Shown here in pieces: positions 25,901-38,300 of a stretch of 64,000 nucleotides of DNA; position 1 is the first letter of the stretch; each line of letters opens with the position of its first letter. The position numbers and the translations under genes were made by a program. The stretch is from Oscheius dolichura (lineage: Eukaryota > Nematoda > Chromadorea > Rhabditida > Rhabditidae): positions 10,168,001 through 10,232,000 of the forward strand of contig OW051497.1 of assembly GCA_932521035.1 (NCBI GenBank), read 5' to 3'. The notes under the pieces were generated by a model, which saw only the letters and a list, made by a program, of their open reading frames with translations, did no database searches and was not told the origin of the DNA.

Positions 25901-28403
25901 TCGAACAGCAGAGCAAACACAAAGCAAACTATGGCCAGGTTCCGAAAAGAGCTTCGTGTTTCTTTTTTAAGCTTCATCTGAACAATGACCGTCTTTGGGG
26001 CCTTCCGGTCCGTAATCAAAAAGACAAAGAATACAATTTCTAGTTGCTTACCTGACAGAATGGCAAAGTGTCAAACATTCTTAAACATATAGCTTTTTAA
26101 AGAAGTTTCTATTTAAAGAAGAGACTGCAGGATGCTTGCAGATTTGCGAAGATTGCGAGTTTCAGAGCAGAGCTCCGCAAAGAACTGCGTAGACAGGTGT
26201 TTTCACGAAAATGGGAGGGACAATTGAGAAAACTGTCAAAGCTCGAAAAGGTCAACACACCATTTGGGTCAGTTTTGACAGCTATGGACTATCATACCAT
26301 CTAAACGAGGTAACTTTTCAAGGTTAATAAGCGCAGTGTCACCGCAAGACACTGAGAGGAACTGTGTTTCCCCAGAGGCGTAAAGACTTTTTCGCGCTGT
26401 TCTCCAAAGGTTTTAGGTCTGAACAAACACACCTGGACAAGCTTTTTCAAGCCTAGTCAAATTTTTCTAACGGATTAACAGCCGGAGGTAGCACACTAGA
26501 AATGATAAGCTAATCGCTAAAAAGTAGGTCAGTTTCGAGTATTTTGAAGGGTCATTGGAGCGGTGTCAAGGCAAACGCAGCTAATCAAACAAACTACCGC
26601 CAGGGACAAGAAAGATTATTATGATCATCAGGAAGAACTTGACGGGAGTGGACAGGTCTTTTGAGGAAGGAATGTCTCGATGACTGCGAACTTACAATAT
26701 AATGGATTGAAATGATCAGATGAAAGGAGAGCGAGCTAGCCCCTCCCGCTCCTAGATGAATGACAGTAGCAGTAAGGAGACAGGAAAAAGAGGGCGTAGA
26801 TAGTTGTAAAATGCAGATGAGGGAGTGGAAATCAGAGCGGACTGGAGGTGCTTCGTTGGCGATGAATAGCCACCCGGATCACACCTAGACTGTAGATGCA
26901 AATCAAATCACTGCACTTTCCCTCTCCTCCTCAAAACCTAGACAAGGCGGTTCTAAGAAGAGGGCTTCCAAAAGCGAGAGTGATAAGCGCTTCCCAAATA
27001 GCGAGAAACACAGCGCCTCTCGTTAAGCATCATAAAAAAGTGAAGCACTCAAACAAAAACACTGTCACGCGACAACAAGGAGAAGGTGAAATATTAGGTC
27101 GGAGGAATAGCGACCGTTCCAATTATGGGCTAAAAGTAACAATAGAATAGTCGGCCGAGCGCGACGAAGGAATCAACTAATCCACCCTGAAATCCGACCC
27201 GCGCAGCACTGAGAAAACAGGGCTGTATAGCTGGAAAACAGAGCAACAAGCAGCAGTCCAGCCGCGTGTGTCCGGACAGGATGACCCGGGGTAGTAGCCG
27301 ACCCTCCGAATAAGTAAGCGGCTCTTGACTAGCCTACAACAAAAGATGCTACAAAGGATCCCGCCGACTACGCGGGTTTTATGCTAAGTGGAGGTCTTCA
27401 AAAGCTTTGAGATTATTCCAACTGAAGAAGTAGGCGAAAAGGCGCATAATTATCGAGGGGGGAGGTTGCCTCACTTCACGAGTAAAGAAGATGGCTAATT
27501 CAGCGGACTAGTTACCTGTCGGCGGATGAGGTCATTTACAGCCGGATCAACTAAATCCACTGACAGTTGTATGTTTGTTTAGAGATACACAGCTACCGGG
27601 CATCGGGGGGATTGCGCAGATTAATGACCGACCTCGGCGGCCATTCAGTACTTCTTTTTGGTATCCTCTCCCGGCCTGTCGTAGACCTCCTGGTGGCCGA
27701 AAAGAATCTAATAGCACTGGTTGGCTTAGATAAATTATCAAATCGTAGAGGAATTTTGCTACAAAAAGTGGGAGGCTGATAGCCAGCAGCGAGGGGGCTA
27801 GACATGGAAGCGGGGAACCGAGAAAAGATTAACGTTAGAAGGGGGGGGGGGGGGGGGGGGGGTACCTGTAGTGTTTACCGAGGAGACTCACATAATGGCC
27901 AGCCAGCTCAATTACCATTCACGCTGCCCGCTTGCAGCTGTGTTCGCAAAGTGTCCCCTCCTGTGGATAAACCTGATTCACCCTGGTAATAATCACTCCA
28001 GGAGGGGAAGCCCGGCAAGTTTAAGGAAGGGCAAGAATCAAAACAGAAAGAGAAAAGACTACAGACTACAGTAGCTCATCTTCCTGTTGAATTAATGGAT
28101 TTTTTAGGAAGAAGGGAATTGTAAACGATACTAGTATCGGAAGGAGAGATGCGTCGCCCAGCACACACTCACCAGCATTTTGTTCCACACCCTAACCGCA
28201 CCTGTGTGCGTGATTCATTCAAAATTGCCATTCGGTCCACCAGACCGGGAGTAAAACCACACATATATTTTATGGTTCTAAAATAGAACTATATTGCTTT
28301 TTCTTGCCATCACGTGAAGAACTCAGATGGCGTAACACTTTTAATTATGAAGGAGGAGGTGTGCTAAGACGGCCGGTAGGGCTTCCGACCGTCAGTCTCT
28401 TTT
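22930..28403. other. Purine-rich spacer between divergent daam-1 and guanylate cyclase genes
   Basis: About 5.5 kb with a visible A/G excess on the plus strand, i.e. C/T excess on the daam-1 sense strand. An open frame MAAKKVVEAIRYLLPSWPAA on the minus strand (about 23044-23340) could be an alternative 5' exon but has no recognisable domain and is not needed to complete DAAM. A 22-G tract lies at 27841. No other gene is supported. Confidence 0.5.
27841..27862 (+). repeat. Poly-G tract (22 G)
   Basis: Uninterrupted run of 22 guanines in the purine-rich spacer, the mirror image of the 27-C tract at 11519. On this strand it is a G-quadruplex candidate. Length is as given in the sequence and may be imprecise. 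Confidence 0.95.
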
Positions 28404-31400
28404 ATGTTTCATCTCTATATCCTGGTCCAATTTCTGTCTGGAGAAGTAGGTCACTTTCTTTTGTTTTAACAGGATTTAGGTCGCTGCTCAAGTACCTCTT
28501 CAAGTGAATGTCGGAATCATTTTCGTTGGCAACCAATCGACAAATTTGCTTACTGTTGGCTATGAAAATACTGCCTCTGCTGTTTTGATAGCTCGGGATA
28601 CAATAATACGGCAACAAATTTTGCCAGGAGTTACTCTAAAGTAGAAATTTATTGGAAAAGTTCTTCTGAACACTTTCAGTTTTGTTCCAAGGATAGGTGA
28701 CTGCGGTGAAATGTCGGCTGCCAATTTCGCTGTAGATCTGCTGAAGGACGGTGAAGCGGATGTCATTCTTGGTCCTGTTTGTACTGACCGTAAGGCTCTC
28801 TTCTTTTCATAAAGTGGGGATTATTTCAGCTGCTTTGGTAGTTGGAGTCTTTGGGAAGTACTACAACTGTCCTGTAATCACTTATGGAGAAAGTACGGGA
28901 GCCGTTTTGATTGATGCTAATCGACTACCCACAACAATTGTGATGTCTGCAAACTCTAAAAGGTGTCGTACTCCATTTCATGTTGAAATCCAAGGAATTG
29001 CAGTCTCGGAGTTGCCCTAAGCGCAGTACTCAGTGAACTGGAGTGGTATACATTTGCTTTTCTTTACACCTCATCCGGGGAGAAAGGGAAATGTTCGACT
29101 ATGAGAGCCGACATACAGGCGGCAATGAATACGAGCGATGTCGATATGGCTGTGTCCATCTACATAGCCGATGTTTCAAGTCAAGGAATGAAAAACGCAT
29201 TGTCAGAAGCACGAGACTCTGCCCGAAGTAAAACAGACGGCCTCCTTTAACCTTCCCTTTACAGTCTTTGTCATCTGCCTGACCGATTATAACGGGATTA
29301 AAAGACGATTCATGTTAGCAGCCAAGGAAGCTGGTTACGTTACTGACGAGTATGCTTATATTTTCGCTGATATAAAATCAAACGGCTTTTGTGAGCAGAT
29401 GAAATAATTTATTTTAATTTACTACTGTAGATATCCCGACAAAGACCATTGGAGCGAAGTATATTTGGCAAGCAGATGGCGAGCCATGGGCTGATGGAAA
29501 AGATGACGAAGCTTATGATGCTTTTAAAAACGTGTTCTCACTCAATGACGTATATTCTTAGCGCAACTGTTCCTTTAAAAGTTTCTTCTAGATGCGAGGT
29601 GTTGGCGAAATAGGGGCAGATCCCTGGGCTAATTTCTCTGCTGAAGTTGTCAGAAGAATGAGCGATCCTCCCTTCTACTGCTCAACTGGATGTCGGGACC
29701 CAAGTTATACAGTTCGTCTGGATTACACAATCAAAAGAACTTTTGATTTTAGTCTGCGGGAACGTATGCTGTACAGCTCCACGATTCTCTATTAGTGTAT
29801 GCTTACGCATTGAATAGAACGTTGGCCGTCAACGCCTCAGCATACAAATTGGGAACGGAAATTGTCAAAAACTCTGGTATGGATTTTACAGGTTTGTAAG
29901 CTGGTTGTTTGTAACAGAAATTATTGACAGGATTAGCCGGGCGTGTTGTGGTACAGGGAGGACAAAGAATGCCCACTTTTTACTTTTATGGATTGAATTT
30001 AAATGGTGTGCCGCAGCTCTACGGGAAAGTTATGGTAAACGGCACAAATGCTGTAGGTTATCCTCGGGATTGAATATAATCTTCTTGCAGAACTATTCCC
30101 GTATGTACAAAGAGGAAACCGAACTGTTTGTGAACTACGATCTTAAAAGGAAGCCTTTAAACGAGCCGTTTTGCGGTTTTACAGGAGAGAAGTGCCCGCC
30201 GGATTTCATCGAAACCTATCTGCTTTGGATAATCCTAGCGACTGCAATAATTGTCTTTTTTGCGCTCGTTGCATTAGCCGGAGTTTATATGTCGGTTACC
30301 TCGCGGCGAAGGGCACTTATAGAACAAGATAGGCTCTGGCAGATACCTTTTAATCTTTTTGGAGAGACGGAGAAAAAGGTAGGCCCCCTGAGGAAGAATA
30401 ATTTATAACTATTGTAGCCAAAAGGCGGTCAAAGTCTTCGATCAATGAACAGTTCAAAATCAAGCATTGCTACACGAACTACGCACGAGTCTAAGAAAGA
30501 AACTAGGAGATTCAAGTTTTACGTGCTACAGGTTCTTTGATTTATTCCAAAGTTACAAATAATTAGGGTGAAAAGGTTGCTTGTCTCAAACACGCTGAAA
30601 GAATCCGCCTTACTGAAGCAGAGTGCTTGGAAATGCGAAGAGTAGATATCTTTCTGCCTCTTATAATTACAATTCCTTTTAGACAAGAGAACTAGAACAT
30701 GATAATATTAACCGTTTTATGGGATTGTGTCTTGATGGTCCAGAACTCCTCTCAGTTTGGAAATATTGCGGTAGGGGTAGTCTCCACGATGTGGTGAACA
30801 AGAATGACTCCACCATGGACGTCTTCTTCATCCACTGCCTTCTCCGGGATATCCTCGATGTAGCTATTAACCTTCGAGAATTGTTTCATTGTTTACCAGG
30901 GACTACAATTCCTCCACGGATCATTTATCAAGTTCCATGGCAATCTAACCTCCGAGACGTGTTTGGTCGACGAACGCTTCCAGGTCAAGTTAGCTTACTT
31001 TGGTCTCAGGGACATACAACGTTACGACACCAAAACCAAAGACGGTAACAGAATATCAAATCTCCAAGAATTCCCTCTCTTCCAGAACTACTCTGGACGG
31101 CTCCTGAAATACTTAGAGGGGAGAAAGAAGGCTCTCCAGAAGCAGATGTCTATAGTTTTGCAATAATTTCTTCTGAGCTCATAACAAAAAAGCCCGTATG
31201 GGATATGGCAAACAGAAAAGAGCCGGCAGACAGTAATATCATCTCTCTAAAAACTAACACTTACTTTAAGCAATAATTTATTGGCTGAAACGAGGCAAAC
31301 GCCCATTGATTCGGCCGGAATTAAATGTACATGAATCTCTGGAACTAAATAATACCTTGGTTAGATAAGCACCAGCTTTTTACAAATAGAAAATTTAGAT

Positions 31401-33369
31401 ACAATTGATACAGGACTGTTGGGACGAAGATGAGAACGGTCGTCCAACGGTAGCACAAATTCGTTCAATGTTGAGGAGTATGAACAATGGAGGGTTAGTT
31501 TAATCGTCGTCCAAGTCTATAGAGAACTTTGCATGGTGTGGATCAGTCTCCAATAGATCCAACGCAGCTGCTCGGTCCGCCTTGCGACTAGCACGTAGTT
31601 GAATAACAGACGATTGAGGATACTTTTGGCACTTTTTAACAACATAAGCAACAATGCAGAGAGACGCCAAGAGCAATAACACTAAAAAAACTGAGAAGGT
31701 TATAAAGGAAACAAATATGAAACTGACCTAGGCCAATCATCCCGGGGCTAATAAGATAAGGTTCATCAGGACTCTCCTCGACAGGGCCGGGTGTTAACAG
31801 AGGATCAGTCATGAGTGAAGCTGCACACTCTGGACCCGACCAACCGTCATAACACTGACACGAAATTTCTTGTGTACGGACATGGCGCATACATATCCCA
31901 TGACCAGAACAATTAGATAAAGCTTGGCATTTGTACAAGTTAATCTGTTCCATGGGGGCCATGGCGTAGAGCGAAGGGGCAAAGCAAAGCAACTGCCAAT
32001 AGTAAACAGCAAGGAGTGAGCCCATAGCACATGTCAGCAGGGGGAACTTAACTGCTGTCGAAATGAGGAATTGTCTTCCAGGCAGGATAATTTATTGGAT
32101 CACATGTTGAACGTAATGGAGAACTACGCTGTCTCCTTGGAGGAAGAGGTATCTTCTAGGATGAATGAATTGATAGAGGAGAAGAAGAAGAGCGATTTGC
32201 TTTTGTACAGAATGCTTCCTCGGTATAACACACCCAGGTAAAAAAATAACGAGATCCTTTCAGATCAGTTGCTGATAAATTAAAACTAGGACAGAGTGTC
32301 TCTCCAGAATCATTCGACAGTGTCACTGTATTCTTTTCCGATGTCGTGTCATTCACTACTTTAGCTGCCAAATGTACACCCATACAAGTAAGCTAAACTC
32401 ACTCTACTTCCAGTAGACAACACCTAAAAGTCTTCTCACTCAAGTGTTTGTGTCCCTGCAGATGGGAACCTTATGACATATTTACATAAGAACAGCGAAA
32501 CACTCAGATGCACATAAGAAACAACTTTGTTCCAGGTGGTCAACTTGTTGAATGATCTCTACAGTACCTTCGATGGGATTATCAACGAGCATGATGTTTA
32601 CAAGGAAAGATCTCTGTTGCAATGCCTTACACAAAAGTTTAGGTGGAAACTATAGGCGATGGTTATCTGTGTGTTTCTGGTTTGCCAAAAAGGAATGGAA
32701 ACGACCATGTCAGACAAATTGCTTCCATGTCTTTGGGTTTCTTGAGATCTCTGATAAGTTTTCGAATTCCTCACCTTCCCGGCGAAAGAGTGAATCTCCG
32801 GATTGGAATACATACCGGACCTGTGGTGGCTGGAGTTGTTGGGCTGACCATGCCTAGGTTTTGTTTATTTGGTGACACCGTCAACACCGCTAGCAGGATG
32901 GAAAGCAATGGAAAACGTAGGTCTTGTTTTCGTAGAGATAACAAACGTTATCGTGTTTATCCAAAAGCGGTCTTTATTACTCACCTAAACAATGAGAACG
33001 TTTGAAACCATGTTCAATGTTAAAAATAACAGACCTTCAGCGGGAATGATTCACCTGTCTCCAGAGGCAAATCACTTGCTGACCAAAGTTATAGGCGGGT
33101 TTGTAACTGAACCCCGAGGAGAGGTGATCATAAAGGTATGGTCTTTGCCGCCACTCGACTCCTCTTATTTACAGGGAAAGGGAGTCATGGAAACTTTTTG
33201 GCTTCTCGGCTGCTCTGACGATTCCAAGCTTGTTGTAGAGAAGAAAGATATTCCACACTCTCCTCCTCTGCCAAGAAGCGCGAGTCCAGAAGGCCGTCTT
33301 CTCTCGGCTCAAGGTCTCTATGCAACATTTCGTACCAAATCATCCGCTAGCAGCCGGAAGAAGACATAA
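28404..33369 (+). CDS. Receptor-type guanylate cyclase (ANF-receptor / kinase homology / cyclase)
   Basis: Single-pass receptor that makes cGMP from GTP, of the class used by nematode sensory neurons. The ATG at 28404 starts signal peptide [15 protein letters not shown], joined in phase across a 34-nt intron to [20 protein letters not shown]. The extracellular ANF-binding domain runs to about 30180. The membrane helix is [20 protein letters not shown], then the juxtamembrane [12 protein letters not shown]. The kinase homology domain has [13 protein letters not shown]-like sequence, HGNL in place of the kinase HRDL (pseudokinase), and [10 protein letters not shown] dimerisation helix follows ([20 protein letters not shown]). 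The catalytic domain shows [12 protein letters not shown] and [15 protein letters not shown] (metal-binding Asp, purine-selecting Glu) and [19 protein letters not shown] (Cys expected for guanine specificity). Stop TAA 33367-33369. Roughly 1000-1100 residues. One intron of about 580 nt (about 31495-32076) contains a whole antisense gene; the rest are mostly 34-45 nt. Which worm GCY it matches cannot be told. Confidence 0.95.
31500..32025 (-). CDS. Small EGF-like type I membrane protein nested in the cyclase intron
   Basis: Two exons on the strand opposite to the host cyclase gene give about 160 residues. Signal peptide [20 protein letters not shown]; one EGF-like domain with the six-cysteine spacing C-x5-C-x5-C-x10-C-x-C-x8-C, ending [10 protein letters not shown]; a short acidic/proline stalk; then, after a roughly 40-nt intron (about 31689-31730), a transmembrane helix [18 protein letters not shown], a basic stop-transfer (KKCQKY) and an acidic-ended cytoplasmic tail FSIDLDDD with TAA at 31502-31500. 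The stop lies 5 nt inside the cyclase donor site, so its untranslated ends must overlap cyclase exons in antisense. The domain plan suits a small cell-surface ligand or adhesion protein; no family name can be given. It could be a ligand of the EGF or Notch type only by loose analogy (no DSL domain is present). Confidence 0.8.
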
Positions 33370-33719
33370 AAAACATGTTTCGTCCTCTTACCTCGTGTTG
33401 TGAGAATATTCTCCTCGCATAAATAGCATCATAATCGACCCGGTCTATCCGCTTATACACAGGTATAGGTGATAGAGAGGTTCTGTTCCCCAGTTCGAAG
33501 CTCCCTTCTCCTCTCGGTTGCCCTCTCCACACCCGCCGGTTGGTCTTTTGTTTATGGCCTCGCGAGATAGTGACCCTTTCATGCTGTATTCCCTTTACAG
33601 CCCCTCTTCGTTCTGCACCAGCTTATTCCGAGATCATATTACCTTCCAGATGCCGGCAGCTGTAAAACCCATACTTTTTATGATGCCCACAGATCATATT
33701 TCATTTGTCATCAAAAAGA

Positions 33720-33725
33720 AATAAA
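33720..33725 (+). terminator. AATAAA polyadenylation signal of the guanylate cyclase
   Basis: Canonical AATAAA about 350 nt after the cyclase stop and about 140 nt before the acceptor in front of the aldo-keto reductase ATG, a spacing seen between genes of nematode operons. Confidence 0.6.
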
Positions 33726-33866
33726 GAAAAACAAAGTGTTTTATTTGCCACGTATGATATAGTGCGTAGGTCTTATCATGGCGCATTTCGCGACTTCACC
33801 TGTCGGCTCCTGTCCCATTTCCTTTTCTTCTTGACGTTCAGTGTTAACACAAATCTTCTTCAGAAA

Positions 33867-35337
33867 ATGGTGAATATGGAGTATGCTACTCTCAACAATG
33901 GAGCCAAGTTGCCTCTTCTTGGATTAGGAACCTGGCAGGTAAGGTATCTTATGACCACAACGTCACGTAACCAAAGGTGAAAGATGAAAATGAACTTGCG
34001 GTCTCGCTGCGAACTGCATTGGATCACGGTTATAGACTTATTGGTATGTTTTGTTGGCGACATTAATCTAGTTCTGAACATCAGACACGGCGTTCCTCTA
34101 CCAGAATGAATCGTTTATTGGAAACGTCCTTCACGAGTACATTTCTAGCGGAAAGATTAAGCGAGAGGAGCTTTTTATCACAACAAAGGTACGATATCTT
34201 GTTATTATTCAGTTTATCTAGCTCCCCTTCACTGCCCACAACCCTGAGGATGTAGCCACCTGTGTCGATCAGCAGCTAAAGGCTCTTCAACTCGATTACA
34301 TCGATCTCTACCTGATGCACTGCCCCTTCCCCTTCAAGGTACCTTTCTTTCGATTATTTTTGAAGAATTTTATTTGCAGAAGCAGGGAGATACATTCGTA
34401 CCCCAAGTAGAAGACGGCAAGTTTGTCCCTGACAGCGTCTGCTACGTGGATACATATAAAGCCCTCGAGAAGCTGCACGATCAAGGAAAGCTGAAAGTAA
34501 GTTGGGCAGATATATGACTGACATCTAATTTCCGGCCTATAGGCTCTTGGATTGTCCAATTTCTCAGCTCAACAGATTAGAGAAGTCTACGACGCGGCTA
34601 CTGTAAAGCCCGCAAATCTTCAGGTTGGCTGAACACGAGAGGGTGATAATATCTTTGTTATTATTAGGTCGAGTTGCACGTATATTTCCCGCAAGCTGAG
34701 CTCCGCAAACTTTGCAAGAAGCTGGGCATCGTTGTTACGGCCTATGCTCCTCTTGGCTCCCCTGGAAGAAAGGTGCTCATTTAATTTTGATTCAGAATAA
34801 ACCTTCTAGGCTGCCCGTCCCGACGGTCTCTGGCCCGAAGGAGATCCGATGTCTGACGCTCTTGTAATTGAAATCGGCCATCGTCACGGTAAAACCCCTG
34901 CTCAGGTTTGAAAACCAGTTTCTTTTTTCACAAAGCTGACAATTATCTTAGATACTTCTCCGCCATCTGACGCAACATGGCATCTCCGCAATTCCGAAGA
35001 GCGTTAACCCTGACAGGTGGGAAAGGCAGCTCGTGGCAATTAATGGCGCGTAAAATCCGTGACCGAGCGGCATACATAGAAAAAAACGAAATCGCCCCCT
35101 TTTTCAGAGTCATTGAGAACATTTCCATTTTCGACTTCAAACTTTCTGATGGAGAAATGAAGCAACTGGACGCTATTAACACTCATATTCGTCTGTTTGT
35201 TTTTGATTTGTAAGTGTCGAAACACAGTAGCCTAAAGTTTAAACGATTGTTTCAGTGCTCGAGACCATCCCTTCTTCCCCAAGGATGACGCCTCTTTCGG
35301 AGCAACCAGGCGCAGCTCCTCTCTGAAACTCCACTAA
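33867..35337 (+). CDS. Aldo-keto reductase
   Basis: NADPH-dependent oxidoreductase of the AKR superfamily acting on aldehydes and ketones in the cytosol. Eleven exons (33867-33938, 33977-34043, 34085-34188, 34222-34338, 34380-34496, 34543-34623, 34668-34772, 34810-34905, 34952-35016, 35108-35209, 35256-35337) sum to 1008 nt, i.e. 335 residues, the usual family size. The (beta/alpha)8 barrel begins LNNGAKLPLLGLGTWQ. The catalytic tetrad is visible: Asp and Tyr in DTAFLYQNE, Lys in LFITTK, His in LYLMHCPF. Cofactor-site motifs LGLSNFSAQQI and ISAIPKSVNPDRVIENISIF are intact. Introns are 33-46 nt, one of 91. ATG follows TCTTCTTCAG by 3 nt. Substrate cannot be told; it is closest in layout to AKR1-type enzymes. 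Confidence 0.95.
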
Positions 35338-38300
35338 TAACGCAACTCCTCCTAGACGATCGATCATTTCTATTTGTTTATCCTTGTAGTAATATCTAGC
35401 GGAAATAAGAAACTTTATTAGCTAACTCGTGCACTGGTACAGTAGATTTAAGGTGCGGAATAGTGACAGCTCCACAAACATTAGCCTCGTTTACCCCGCC
35501 TTGCACGAGAGGTCGCTACAATTTCTTTTCTTTTCTTCCTATCTTCCTTACTTGTTTCCCCAATAGAAAAAGTTTTGGATTATCCTTACAAATCACTGCA
35601 GATTAGCCACCTGTTGCGTATACAAAAGACGCCGAAGAGATGACCACCGTTGATGTTGCTATCGGCCCCTATATCCGCAAGGTCTTCATACGGTCATTCA
35701 GATAATGATTTGCGGGTATTACTCTGTTACAAATCTGCCAAGTTCATCCTCTTTCAAAATATTTTCACACAATCGGGGATACCAATGATTCCAATCGGCA
35801 TAATCGTAAACAGGGGCCTTATGACTTCATTCGAAAACTCCTCTCGGGGCAAGGTGCTACAAGGGTCTTCCCAAGACTAACCCTTTCCTAATGCCATAGA
35901 GTCGAGAAATGTACATTGTTTCTTATTATTCGGAAGCTTCACAGTGATCGACAAGGCTATTGTCCATCTCAATAGCCTTCTCTTGTTAATCCGTTTCGAT
36001 ATTTGCCGTATAAACGGCTACGGTATATCGCCAAAGGATAATATTGGATCAAATTGACAGCTGGTCCCTATTGTGTGTGGTCACTCCTGTGCGCCGATTT
36101 CTCACTTCCTTAGAAGTGGGCTCGCTGTAGTACAACAGAGGGCAACACAACTTTTGGAGCAGCTGGGTCGGCAGATCTCAAAGGCCTTCTGGTGTCCTTG
36201 GCGGTGCATAAAATGATTATCTGTTGGGGGTTGGGGCGAGTCTCTCCCTCGGGTTACGCAAGTCAGCAGCCGCAGCAGCACCGTCGGATAGATTACGCTA
36301 ATTGGAATAATGGATTTCTGAAGCGTTTACGATTCTATTTCTCTCTCTCTATCACAAATCCTAGAAACGGGAATTTGACCCTCTCAAGAGGACACGCACT
36401 CCACTTTTTGGGATTTGTGATAGCACAATGGTATGGGGGTTGAATCCGTTCCAGATTGATGGATGACTGTCCCTGAGGAAAACTCGCCTCGCTACACGAA
36501 GACAAGTCGTTTGTCTCCGGCGAGGTCTCGAAAAACCCCCAATGAATTCTCCTTTACTCGCTCCCTGCTCAGATCCGGTCAACCGTTCCCACAGTGGTAG
36601 TAATTATCTCTGTCGTAGTCAGCTTGGGAATAGCTCGAACACATTATCCCCATATAATATACTAGTTCCCTCTATAAAACATCAAAGACGCCGCGTTTCA
36701 TGGTCCTGCTCTTTCTCAGCATGCGCTGAGATGCAAATTCATCCGGCACCTCAGGTGACATTAGGATCCGATACCCAAAACAATCGAGCGCGCGTTCCCT
36801 CCCGACTGATTCCCATCCGCTGTTACAAGGGCGGCTTAGTTTTACTGACAGCATAATGAAGAATATGATGCGATTGGGAAACATGTGGTTGGGGGGCGTT
36901 GCAACTGTAGACGGCCACCCTAAACGTCATCCGCATCACTCCAGCCCTGCTCGCCGCCTACATTGTCTTCCCATCTGTAGAGCAGGTTTCCCTTCGCTTT
37001 CACCTAGGTCTCACATAAGTCTTCCAGCCCTCAAATTTTGACTAATGGCTAACACTGGATTTCTTAAGCAGTTTCTACAGGTAAGGAGGGATTCGGCTGG
37101 TAGTTCTTGACGGGTACATCACTGTCACTCTGGACTGCTTTATGACCTGTCATCTCATCAAAGTCCCGCATTACCGTATAGACTATCCCTGGGCGGACCA
37201 CTGTTTCCCGTCCCGAGAAAGAGATAACCGGGAGAGGTTAATCCACCTCTGCCAGGAGCATTTTCCCGTCGCAACACTGGCTTAAGAAAAGTTTTGTCTC
37301 TGGGGTGGAGCCACAAAAGCCGCATTGCTAGTCATTACCCAGTCAGTCTGACTGACATGGCCGCCAAAATACGCCGCCTTCCGCTGTAATAAGCCTCAAC
37401 CAAGCTCTCCATTGGTCGGTACGCACTTCATACTTCTCGTAAAAAACTTGGCGACTAATATGCGCTTTTCGAAAGCCCGAATTTATCTAATTTAGCCATT
37501 TTCCGGAGCTCTGTAGGTTCCATTCCGGCTACTATGCCTCCTCCCTGCCCCCTCTGGCTACCATACCCATCTTCCATTGTTCTTAGGAAATAAGGGCAAT
37601 CGGTTTGAGGCCATTCAGCCTAATTTTGAGGAAGCAATCTGTTTTACCAGTCAGACAGTGGTGGCGGCAAATATGATGGATGTGATGCTCCGCCGGAGCC
37701 CTGCAGCCGACGAATGGCGCAATATTTGCCGCATCCACAATCGGTAATGGATGAGTTATTGTGTTGCCAAAATCGCGACCCCCTCGGAGTAATTACCGAA
37801 AATGATTCTAGCATTAGCGGCCCGGGATTGTTGTTAACGGAAATTGAGGCCATCGCTCTTCTGACTAAGATCTACGACTTCCTTTTTTCCCTGCTCTCTA
37901 TCTGCCCATCAGCCTTTTACCTCCCAAAGGCTGGCTGGGACCGTCTGCCGTATGGGTCAGCCTGTGGCGACACATGTCCCCGCAACTGTCGTTGATTTAC
38001 GACCCACCAAACTCTCTGTACTAGCCACCAGTCAAATTTATCACCCTTTCATTCATTCTTCACTCAATGTTTCGAAAGTTCCGTGGATATATGAAACCAC
38101 AAAGAGTTCACAGTGTGAAAAAGCAAGTGCGACTGCTGGGGAGGATTTTGCGTCTGTGCTCCACTCGGAGCAAACAGCTACCGTAGCCGCATTCTCCCAT
38201 GGGGGAGCAGATAGAATCAGCTCTCCCAGATCTCGGGCTCTAATCTCTCCGGCCCCTTTCTGTGACTATTCTCTTAATTTGGGCTCCGTCGCAACATTTT

